From Bacteroidales bacterium 45-6 (lineage in GTDB: Bacteria > Bacteroidota > Bacteroidia > Bacteroidales > Dysgonomonadaceae), in NCBI GenBank assembly GCA_001897035.1, contig MKRS01000524.1, positions 1 through 7,181 on the forward strand: a stretch of DNA of 7,181 bases, read 5' to 3'. Made by a program: the position numbers and the translations under genes. The notes beneath the pieces were generated by a model. It ran no database searches and had not been told where the DNA came from. It worked only from the letters and a program-made list of their open reading frames with translations. This document shows positions 1 through 5,915 of the stretch, piece by piece. Numbering within the stretch: position 1 is the stretch's first letter; each line of letters begins with the position of its first letter.

Positions 1-68
1 CAAGGTATGCACGAAGGTTGTCCGAAAATGTGCGTAGCGATTTTCGGGTAACCCGTGCGATTACCTTG
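1..68. repeat. Long imperfect inverted repeat (extended hairpin)
   Basis: Nearly the whole stretch folds on itself. CAAGGTA (1-7) pairs with TACCTTG (62-68). GCACG (9-13) pairs with CGTGC (54-58). GGTT (16-19) pairs with AACC (50-53). CCGAAAAT (22-29) pairs with ATTTTCGG (40-47), leaving a 10-base loop. It is GC-richer than the DNA to its right. The nature is not identified: an origin-of-transfer hairpin, a recombination site or a structured RNA would all fit a mobile element. It could extend past the left edge. The pairing is seen directly; the function is not. Confidence 0.6.
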
Positions 69-202
69 CTCCTTTGACGACGAGAAAAAAATAAAGAGGA
101 AAAAGTCTCTTTATTTTTTGAATTGGCGGCAACATTACTGAGCAAGAAACTTAAGGGAAACAATACCATCAATGTATTGCCATTCTTCTTTTTTCTTTTC
201 AT
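2..202 (-). CDS. Doubtful hypothetical protein, open to the left edge
   Basis: An ATG at 202-200 on the minus strand opens a 67-codon frame that is still open at the window edge. The N-terminus reads like a lipid-export or Sec signal peptide: a basic start (MKRKKK), then a hydrophobic run (TLMVLFPLSFLLSNVAA) ending in a possible cleavage site near residues 26-28. The rest is basic (RRQRSKVIARVTRKS). Against it being a gene, the frame runs straight through the terminator-like hairpin at 86-119 and the inverted repeat at 1-68, both of which would force the protein sequence. No family is recognised. It may be a chance frame. Confidence 0.2.
   Translation of the reverse strand, partial: MKRKKKNGNTLMVLFPLSFLLSNVAANSKNKETFSSLFFSRRQRSKVIARVTRKSLRTFSDNLRAYL
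86..119. terminator. Terminator-like A/T-rich hairpin
   Basis: There is a perfect 13-base inverted repeat: AAAAAATAAAGAG (86-98) and CTCTTTATTTTTT (107-119), with an 8-base loop (99-106). The GC content of the stem is low, but the T-run ending the right arm on the plus strand, and the equivalent run on the minus strand, suit a bidirectional factor-independent terminator. It would end a transcript entering from the left, beyond the window. Its position just after the inverted repeat at 1-68 suggests both belong to the 3' end of that neighbouring unit. Confidence 0.5.
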
Positions 203-683
203 ACAATCTGTCATTTACAAAGTTGAATATTGGGCATCTGTTAAGAAGCCCTTCACGGGTGTAAATAAATAGCTATTATTTGAAGTCAGATTCAAAGCGG
301 ATTCAATTGATCTATTCTGCAATGTCTTTCCTGTTTAAGCTTTTGTGTTCAAGTGTAAACTTCATTGATCTGTAAATTCTCTAATCTACTTATCTGGATT
401 CTACTATCTAAAGAATGATTGGTTTATCGACAGAATACAATCCTTACCAGGTTACATCATTAAGTGTAGAATTCCTTATAGCATCAAGGAAAGATTGAGG
501 ACACTTGTTCCTGAAATAAATAATTCTATCAGTATGGAAGTTTGTATGTATTGAGTTAGGACATGCAGTAGTTCTGTATAGAATGAGTTCTATATATGAA
601 TATTTGGTTATTGGTTTACTGATGTATTAGCTGATTGACTTACTGAAGTCATTCATTCATGAACTCATGAAGTCTGGATTGTC

Positions 684-737
684 TTGTCCTAAAAATACTT
701 TACAGATTTTTTTAATTGTCCTGAATGGACTTTACAG
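684..737 (+). repeat. Pair of 22-base imperfect direct repeats
   Basis: Each copy is TTGTCCT, then six variable bases, then ACTTTACAG. Copy 1 spans 684-705 and copy 2 spans 716-737. The two agree at 18 of 22 positions and start 32 bases apart, close to three helical turns, so both would face the same side of the DNA. This suits binding by a dimer or two cooperating proteins upstream of the excisionase-like operon, for instance one of its own products. The repeats are seen directly; the protein is inferred. Confidence 0.6.
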
Positions 738-779
738 CTCTATTCCTAAATAAAATATTTTAGAGAAAACAGACAAATG

Positions 780-806
780 ATGTCAGCAGATGACATGTGG
801 TGTCAG
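780..806 (+). promoter_or_regulatory. TGTCA operator-like cluster
   Basis: ATGTCA (780-785) and TGACAT (791-796) form an inverted repeat with a 5-base centre. A third half-site, GTGTCAG (800-806), repeats ATGTCAG (780-786) exactly 20 bases downstream, or two helical turns. It sits about 90 bases before the start of the first HTH gene, so it is well placed as an operator or activator site for that operon. Confidence 0.45.
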
Positions 807-892
807 TTCCGGATAATTTACTATTTAGCGGATTTTTTGTATATATATTGGGGTTTTAAATGAAATTATAAACTCTAAAAACAGAAAATAAG

Positions 893-1204
893 ATGGAAGT
901 AATAAACATTGAAGCCCATACTTTTGAATCAATGCTGAGCTGTTTTGAAGCTTTTAGCAGGAGAGTAGAGAAATTGTGCGGGAATCACGCAGATAAGGGC
1001 CTGGATAACTGGCTGGATAATCAGGATGTGTGCTTGCTGTTGAATATTTCGCCCAGAACCTTGCAAACACTCCGGGATAATGGCTCTTTGGCTTTTAGCC
1101 GTATAAATCACAAAATCTATTATAAGCCAAGAGATATCAAAGAAATTGTTCCGCTTGTAAAAGAGAAACGTAAACAAGCCATGTTTAAAGGAAAAAAGCT
1201 ATGA
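893..1204 (+). CDS. Small helix-turn-helix protein (excisionase/MerR-like, HTH_17 type)
   Basis: A 103-residue cytoplasmic protein, probably DNA-binding. Residues about 1-35 form a charged helical lead. Residues about 41-83 read as a winged helix-turn-helix of the excisionase type: WLDNQDVCLLLNISPRTLQ gives the two helices, RDNGSLAFSRIN the turn into the wing, and KIYYKPRDI the end of the wing followed by a closing helix. The tail is very basic (KEKRKQAMFKGKKL). Proteins of this kind are common in Bacteroidales conjugative and mobilizable elements, where they act as excisionases or regulators. It opens a three-gene operon: its stop overlaps the next start by 4 bases (ATGA). Which role it plays here, recombination directionality or transcription control, cannot be told from sequence. 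Confidence 0.85.
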   Translation: MEVINIEAHTFESMLSCFEAFSRRVEKLCGNHADKGLDNWLDNQDVCLLLNISPRTLQTLRDNGSLAFSRINHKIYYKPRDIKEIVPLVKEKRKQAMFKGKKL

Positions 1205-1500
1205 ATATGGAAGAATCAGATCAATCAACGCTAATGCTGCTCTCCTCGTGGGAAGGTGGTTGGCAAAGTATTAACGGGAATCCGGATGTCTATATTTTCC
1301 AAGAATATGACCGGGAATATTATTTACTGGCCTATAGCTATGACAAAGAATATGAACGGGGCAATTTCGCCTGCTATAGAATAGAAACTGAAGAAAATGT
1401 CTGTTATATCCGTTTAGGTATGAATCACTCTGAATTATCCGAAGAAAAGTATCCTCATACTTTACATATCACAGGATGGGGTAGCTATCTGAGAGCCTGA
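1201..1500 (+). CDS. DUF3876-like small protein
   Basis: A 99-residue soluble protein with no signal peptide or membrane segment. It has the pattern I associate with DUF3876 of Bacteroidales mobile elements: SSWEGGWQSINGNPDVYIF at residues 15-33, a tyrosine-rich strand region (YYLLAYSYDKEYERGNFACY, 40-59), then CYIRLG, and a closing LHITGWGSYL. The alternating aromatic pattern suggests a small all-beta fold. Its biochemical function is unknown in the family. The start overlaps the stop of the preceding HTH gene by 4 bases, implying translational coupling, and a second HTH gene follows 27 bases later, so the three are probably made together. The family name is from memory and was not searched. 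Confidence 0.7.
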   Translation: MNMEESDQSTLMLLSSWEGGWQSINGNPDVYIFQEYDREYYLLAYSYDKEYERGNFACYRIETEENVCYIRLGMNHSELSEEKYPHTLHITGWGSYLRA

Positions 1501-1527
1501 ATTATTAGAAACAAAAATAAATAGCCG

Positions 1528-1827
1528 ATGAGTAATCAATTAATCACACAAGAAAACAATGAAAGGGTTAAGTCCTTTTTCCTTTCATTGGAACGTCTGT
1601 CTACGTCACTGGAGCGTTTGTTCTCGACACGGAAACCGACTCTGAACGGAGAAAGCTTTTATACAGATGAAGAGCTATCTAAAAAACTAAAGATTAGCCG
1701 AAGAAGCCTTCAGGATTATCGTAACGAAGGACGTATCCCTTATATCAAGCTGGGAGGTAAAATCCTTTACCGATCCTCGGATATTGAGAAATTATTGGAG
1801 GATGGCTATCAGGAAAGTTTCAGGTAA
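1528..1827 (+). CDS. Small helix-turn-helix protein (excisionase-like, HTH_17 type)
   Basis: A 99-residue cytoplasmic protein. Residues 1-35 are helical and leucine-rich (VKSFFLSLERLSTSLERLF), which could serve for pairing with itself or a partner. Residues about 44-91 are a clear excisionase-type winged HTH: FYTDEELSKKLKISRRSLQ, then DYRNEGRIPYIKLGGKILY with the typical wing, and SSDIEKLLE as the closing helix. It resembles the first gene of the operon in layout (helical lead, then HTH) but is clearly diverged, so the two are either ancient duplicates or separate recruits. It is the last gene of the operon; a large folded element begins 75 bases after its stop. Likely role: DNA binding in excision or regulation of the element. 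Confidence 0.87.
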   Translation: MSNQLITQENNERVKSFFLSLERLSTSLERLFSTRKPTLNGESFYTDEELSKKLKISRRSLQDYRNEGRIPYIKLGGKILYRSSDIEKLLEDGYQESFR

Positions 1828-1902
1828 GCAAGCAGACCAGATGTCCAGAGTACACTTCCATAATATTTTTTCTTTTTTTGACTGATAAACATCTCTTTAA
1901 TA

Positions 1903-2008
1903 GAAGGAGAATAAATAAACCAAGCTTTTTCTTTGGAATACGATCCATCGGATGGAGATTCCGAATGAAAACCCTTAAGGGCATAGAGCTTGGTGGTTTA
2001 TTCCCTTC
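1903..2008 (+). ncRNA. Large three-way folded element, possible terminator or structured RNA
   Basis: The ends pair closely: 1903-1926 against 1987-2008, an outer stem starting GAAGG/CCTTC and ending CCAAGCT/AGCTTGG with small bulges. Inside, TTTGGAAT (1932-1939) pairs with ATTCCGAA (1958-1965), topped by CCAT/ATGG (1945-1955). A second small hairpin is CCCTTAAGGG (1972-1981). The right side runs into CTTTATTTTTG, so on the plus strand this may also end the HTH operon transcript. It lies between convergent genes. A terminator, a stable small RNA and a miniature inverted-repeat element are all possible; no target duplication was seen. Confidence 0.45.
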
Positions 2009-2096
2009 TTTATTTTTGTGTTCTGATCAAAAAAGAATCATACAAATAAAAAACGTTAAAAAATTACGATCTTCAACTTCGAAAAGTATTCTTGTT

Positions 2097-2125
2097 TTTA
2101 AATGCTATATCGTATAGCACTTAAA
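2097..2125. terminator. Hairpin after the phosphoesterase-NTPase gene
   Basis: TGCTATA (2103-2109) pairs with TATAGCA (2113-2119) over a 3-base loop. After one A/C mismatch the stem goes on with TTTAA (2097-2101) against TTAAA (2121-2125). It lies 27 bases beyond the stop of the minus-strand gene, the right place for a terminator. On the minus strand it is not followed by a T-run, so factor-independent termination is uncertain. Confidence 0.4.
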
Positions 2126-2151
2126 CTTGATATTTTAATCTTTATCCCCTA

Positions 2152-5100
2152 TCAAAGTTTATTCGGGTTTTGTATAGACAATGTCTTTTTCGCTTGCAAA
2201 TTCTTTTGAATTTCTCCTATGTCAGACTTTTCATCTAATTTCAGTTTTGCTTCTTGTATTTTATTCGCAATGTACTGTTGTATACTTTTATTTTTCCCAG
2301 CTTTAAATGCTAAATAATAATTTAATTTTAATATAATAGCATATCTTAAAATAGGGATTTTTATATTTTTAAGAGCCATATCAATATAGCCTTTATTAGA
2401 GTGTAGATCTATATCTAATAAAAGAAAATATAAAACAAAAAGGCGATATTGGTTATTGATAGCATTTAACTCAAGTTTTGCTATTTCATTCTTTATCATA
2501 CGCTCTAAATTAAAGTGACCTAGCCCATCGAATAACCAGGTTTGAGCGATAAAAGGACTAAAATTTGATATGAATTTTAATAAACTGAATTCTACAGAAT
2601 TATCTATATCATACAATTCTTCTCTCATTAATTCCGTCTTCGTTATATTAGAATATTCTTCTATAATATAAAAGCCGAGGTCGCAATAGTAGTCAATAAT
2701 AGAATTGAATATTTCAATTTTTAATTCTTTATTCCCTGATATTTCATCAGAGTTTCTAAATACTCGGGCTAATATAGACAAATACCTATCAATAAGTTCA
2801 GAGTTTATATTATCTGGGTTTATATTATTAATTAAATGCACATCCGAATTTATTGTTAATTCCGATGTTATATCTTCTAATTGAGCTTTCTCATATGATG
2901 ATAAAGTTCTTTGAATGGATATTTTGCGACATATATCTTCGATGATTTGAGGTTCTTTGATTTTTATTAATAATTCTTGATCTAAATCAGAATTGTAATT
3001 TATGAAAATAGGATCAAGCTTTATCTTACTTTTCTGGTAAATTGTAGATAAAAAATCTAAGTCGTCACGTCTAAATCCACTGTATATTTCAAGTTGGTTT
3101 TTGAATGCCAGGTATTTAGCCTCATCATTTATAATATCGTTTCTAAAAACAAGGTCTTTCGTCATTTGCAAAGCTAGAAAATATTCAAAGAAACCGTTTA
3201 AGCGGAAAACATATAAATCTCCGTCTTCTTTTTCTTTTAAAATACCACACTCTACTAGATAATTAAAAATGTCTTTACCGCTTGTAGATATACGGTCATT
3301 TTCTACAACAATACGATCTATGATCTTGATTATGTCTTCTGAACTTGCACTATATATGGCTAACTCATGATAAAGGAATAAGTGCTTGGATAATTCTCCA
3401 CAGATTGTTTTAATTTGCTCAAAACTTATTCGGCTTCGGCTCATTAACAACCTTTTTTTTCCTAATATCTCATCAATACATACATCTAAAACCGAAAATA
3501 AATTTTTAAAGTAATTATCTGATGATTTTTCATGTATTAATAATAGTAATGAGATAGTCCAATAATTCAGAGGCAGTTCTAATTGCTTGCATAATTGAAT
3601 TATTTTATCTTGTACTTCTTCTTTGTTTTGAATATTTTGAAGTCTTCTATCTGTATAAGATATAATTTCCTGTCTCCTCAGATCATGGAAATACAATTTA
3701 TCATATCCTAAATCTCCTAATTGAAAAATCTCAACACTATTTAATAAGTTATATTCTGTACAAATTATAAACTTTACTTTAGGATATTTAAAGAAAAAAT
3801 TGTTTAGATAATCAGCCATTGATGATTTAGGAGAATAGTTATCGATTAATAGCACTAAATTATCTGAATCTAAAATTCCTTCAATCTTGTTTTTTGTAAC
3901 CTCAAAATAATTTCTCAAAATTAATTCTAATTGAAAAGTGTCGTCTAATTTTTTTTCAAATTCTTTTGCGTCAAAAAGGAAAGGTATTTTTTCATTTTTA
4001 GAGAAATTAATCAAGCATTCAAGTTGTATTCTTTTTAATAAGGAAGTCTTACCACATTTATCTTTCCCTAAGATTACGTAATTATTCTTAGTATTTGATA
4101 TATCTTCAAACTTTATTGCAGGGGAATTCTTTGACTCTAAACTCTTATCTGATTCTTTCTTCAAGACCGGATTATTATAAAGGAGTAGAAAGTCGTTATT
4201 GTTTTCCTTTTCATTTATTAATAATAGATTATTGGCATTTTCCTTCTCTATGTTTATTTTGTCAAAAATCTTTTTACGAAAAGCAATAGCTTTGCTTTTC
4301 TCAATTCCACATGGAATTGTGTGGGCTACAGATTCTCCACAGTGACACTTGTTATCATCTTCTATATAAGTTAATTCATTGACATATATTTTGTTTTCTT
4401 CCACCTTGTCTATTTCAATTAGTGAACATCCCAAATTTTCTTTTGAGGATAAAGATGCTTTTGCTACATGTTCAAATATTCCATTTGTCCCACTATGCCT
4501 TGATACAGATGATATTTTATGAACATGACCAGAAAACATTAAATCAAAATCACTATGAATAACATTCTCTATTTCGTAGAAATTAAATTCTTTAAGAAAA
4601 TATAATGGATGATGTATCAGAATAATTTTTTTATCAACTGATCCTATACTCTTCTTTATGTCATTTAACAAATCAATAGGAATTAAAAGATTTCCTTTAT
4701 CTTCTCTTCCTTGTTTGTCTAGTGCACAAATCCATGCAGAATTTAAGCAAGCGATACCAACTTTCTTTCCTTCAACATCTCTGAAATGTATCGAATACAA
4801 ATCCTTATGTAAGTTGAATTCTCCTTCTGGATGAAGTTCCTTGAGAAATTGATTATAGTTTAATGAAGGTTTGAGACTATCAATGTACATCGAATCTCTT
4901 TTATTGTTATATAGAGCATTTAGCTTAGTATTTGTATTGATTTCCGTATCAAAAAAAATCTTCGCTGCTGAGTGGATTACTGCTCTATCAATATCATGGT
5001 TGCCAGGACAGAGTAAAATGTTCTCAAGAGGGATATTTAATTTTTTAGATATAGTGTCAAGTAAACAGGTCTTTGCTTTTCTAAATGAGTCAATATTAGC

Positions 5101-5247
5101 TCCTGTTTGGACTAAATCGCCGGTAAAGAAAACGAAATCAATACTTTTCTCTAACTCCGAAATTGTATTAATAATGGCATTTATGACATTAACTTGTAAG
5201 GAGGTTTCCTTAGAAAAATGAAAATCAGTTATATGTAAAATATTCAT
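2152..5247 (-). CDS. Calcineurin-like metallophosphoesterase fused to a STAND/NACHT-type NTPase (candidate anti-phage protein)
   Basis: A 1031-residue soluble protein. Residues 1-300 hold every metal-binding motif of calcineurin-like phosphoesterases: DFH (8-10), GD (43-44), GNHD (82-85), HH (212-213) and GHVH (240-243), so the two-metal site looks intact. A linker with C301, C303, H309 and C313 follows. Residues about 385-600 read as a STAND-type NTPase: P-loop GKDKCGKTS (394-402), Walker B-like LVLLIDN (464-470), and a LELPLNYW helix region (556-563). Walker B lacks the usual DE, and the sensor position has TEY (497-499) instead of an arginine. Residues about 600-1031 are mostly helical with no repeat I recognise, probably the sensor. 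Fusions of effector enzymes to STAND/NACHT NTPases are known in phage defence. The substrate (nucleic acid or nucleotide) is unknown. The gene is much more AT-rich than the HTH operon and is not obviously co-transcribed with any neighbour. Confidence 0.88.
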   Translation of the reverse strand: MNILHITDFHFSKETSLQVNVINAIINTISELEKSIDFVFFTGDLVQTGANIDSFRKAKTCLLDTISKKLNIPLENILLCPGNHDIDRAVIHSAAKIFFDTEINTNTKLNALYNNKRDSMYIDSLKPSLNYNQFLKELHPEGEFNLHKDLYSIHFRDVEGKKVGIACLNSAWICALDKQGREDKGNLLIPIDLLNDIKKSIGSVDKKIILIHHPLYFLKEFNFYEIENVIHSDFDLMFSGHVHKISSVSRHSGTNGIFEHVAKASLSSKENLGCSLIEIDKVEENKIYVNELTYIEDDNKCHCGESVAHTIPCGIEKSKAIAFRKKIFDKINIEKENANNLLLINEKENNNDFLLLYNNPVLKKESDKSLESKNSPAIKFEDISNTKNNYVILGKDKCGKTSLLKRIQLECLINFSKNEKIPFLFDAKEFEKKLDDTFQLELILRNYFEVTKNKIEGILDSDNLVLLIDNYSPKSSMADYLNNFFFKYPKVKFIICTEYNLLNSVEIFQLGDLGYDKLYFHDLRRQEIISYTDRRLQNIQNKEEVQDKIIQLCKQLELPLNYWTISLLLLIHEKSSDNYFKNLFSVLDVCIDEILGKKRLLMSRSRISFEQIKTICGELSKHLFLYHELAIYSASSEDIIKIIDRIVVENDRISTSGKDIFNYLVECGILKEKEDGDLYVFRLNGFFEYFLALQMTKDLVFRNDIINDEAKYLAFKNQLEIYSGFRRDDLDFLSTIYQKSKIKLDPIFINYNSDLDQELLIKIKEPQIIEDICRKISIQRTLSSYEKAQLEDITSELTINSDVHLINNINPDNINSELIDRYLSILARVFRNSDEISGNKELKIEIFNSIIDYYCDLGFYIIEEYSNITKTELMREELYDIDNSVEFSLLKFISNFSPFIAQTWLFDGLGHFNLERMIKNEIAKLELNAINNQYRLFVLYFLLLDIDLHSNKGYIDMALKNIKIPILRYAIILKLNYYLAFKAGKNKSIQQYIANKIQEAKLKLDEKSDIGEIQKNLQAKKTLSIQNPNKL

Positions 5248-5269
5248 AGTATATCATTTTAGACTATTA

Positions 5270-5277
5270 CAAACATA
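5270..5277 (-). promoter_or_regulatory. Candidate Bacteroidales -7 box for the phosphoesterase-NTPase gene
   Basis: On the minus strand this reads TATGTTTG, matching the Bacteroidales -7 consensus TAnnTTTG, and lies 22 bases before the ATG. That would give a short leader of about 15 bases. A TTG (complement of 5293-5295) upstream is closer than the usual spacing for the -33 TTTG, so the -33 half is weak. AT-rich DNA yields such boxes by chance. Confidence 0.4.
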
Positions 5278-5398
5278 CTATTTTATATTTAACAATTTCG
5301 TCTTGTTATAGAATAAATTCTTCTTTATTTAGAAATAATATAAAGTTAAACTCCACAAATAAATATGCTATAATAAAAAATTATTTCGTCTTTGGAAA

Positions 5399-5466
5399 AG
5401 TAAGGACTATAGACATTAGTATCGGGTGGTTTCGTATAAATCACGAAAGTGAAATCTAACCTTACT
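5399..5466. ncRNA. Cloverleaf-like fold of 68 bases
   Basis: A 7-base closing stem, AGTAAGG (5399-5405) with CCTTACT (5460-5466), encloses two arms. One is ACTA/TAGT (5406-5409, 5417-5420) with a 7-base loop. The other is TTTCGT/ACGAAA (5430-5435, 5443-5448) with a 7-base loop. An alternative hairpin TCAC-GAAA-GTGA (5441-5452) competes with the second arm. The shape recalls a tRNA, but the TTCRA loop and the invariant T before the anticodon are absent on the minus strand, and the D arm is missing. It may be a small RNA, a leader for a neighbouring gene, or chance. Confidence 0.3.
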
Positions 5467-5875
5467 GAACGCTAAGTATATTTATTTCTCTGACTGCAAT
5501 TTTCCTGCATATGTTTTTTCTAAAAAGTATTGGATATGTAAAACGGATCACTAATTTTAACAAACGAATCAACTAGAGATCCAAATACAGCGTTGAGATA
5601 TTCCCTATTAATGTTATGGTTAAATTATTAAATATATAATACACGAAGACCTAAAAAATAGTAGATAAGAGAGATGAATTATCTTTTAAATGTATCTGTA
5701 TTGGAGTATAAATAATATTTACCAGAGGTTAAGCCTTTATTATGAAAATTGAGATTTTGATAGCTTTGATAATGTGATCTTTGGTTTCAGACGCGTGGAA
5801 AAGAACTTATTTTCAAACGGCTATATTCTTTCCCTATAATAGGGGCTTTGATTGAATAAAATTATCTATATAGAG

Positions 5876-5887
5876 GGTTCGTCAACC
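5876..5887 (-). terminator. Weak hairpin after the restriction endonuclease gene
   Basis: On the minus strand GGTT-GACG-AACC forms a 4-base stem about 30 bases after the stop of the endonuclease gene, followed by AT-rich DNA ending in ATTTTATT. The stem is short, so this is only the best local candidate for a terminator. Confidence 0.2.
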
Positions 5888-5915
5888 TTACTTTCGATTT
5901 TTATATGCTACCCTG

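Larger units (their letters stand above)
203..892 (+). promoter_or_regulatory. Gene-poor upstream region of the HTH operon
   Basis: About 690 bases without a convincing gene on either strand. It holds several repeat features. GATTCAA occurs at 289-295 and 300-306, an 11-base spacing. TGACTT (636-641) and AAGTCA (646-651) form an inverted repeat. TTCATGAA (656-663) is a palindrome. The more striking repeats at 684-737 and 780-806 are listed separately. The spacing near whole helical turns suggests protein-binding sites for the regulators or recombinase of the element. No good TAnnTTTG -7 box with a spaced -33 TTTG was found directly before the operon, so the promoter is not placed. One open frame (369-549) was seen and rejected. 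Confidence 0.4.
5248..5915. other. AT-rich intergenic gap between the two cargo genes
   Basis: 668 bases with no credible gene; the only ATG frames noted on the plus strand are about 11-13 codons (for example from ATGAATTATC near 5675). It holds the cloverleaf-like fold at 5399-5466, an inverted repeat AGATAA/TTATCT (5663-5668, 5679-5684), a palindrome CCCTATAATAGGG (5832-5844), and a 10-base palindrome TCTATATAGA (5865-5874). AAAGTAAGG (5397-5405) returns inverted as CCTTACTTT (5886-5894), so this pair brackets most of the gap. The size is unusual between two same-strand genes and argues that they are separately transcribed. Confidence 0.5.

Noticed and set aside
1..68. Integron attC site
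   Set aside because: The hairpin has no recognisable paired core sites of the GTTRRRY/RYYYAAC type.
369..549. Plus-strand open frame of about 60 codons that reads fairly protein-like (…SIKERLRTLVPEINN…)
   Set aside because: It has no start codon near its beginning and no family match; it could be a gene relic, but nothing supports this beyond being open.
1878..2117. Plus-strand open frame of 79 residues with a TTG start
   Set aside because: It runs through the folded element at 1903-2008 and a hairpin at 2097-2125, has no ATG at its start and no protein-like pattern.
4871..5221. Plus-strand open frame of 116 residues opposite the phosphoesterase domain
   Set aside because: It is the reverse shadow of conserved phosphoesterase motifs (GNHD and GD fall inside it).
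5399..5466. tRNA gene on either strand
   Set aside because: The 7-base closing stem and 7-base loops fit, but there is no TTCRA loop, no proper D arm, the length is 68, and the base before the would-be anticodon on the minus strand is not T.
5749..5760. TAGCTTTG on the plus strand as a -7 promoter box
   Set aside because: It fits TAnnTTTG but has no TTTG at the right distance upstream and no plus-strand gene downstream.
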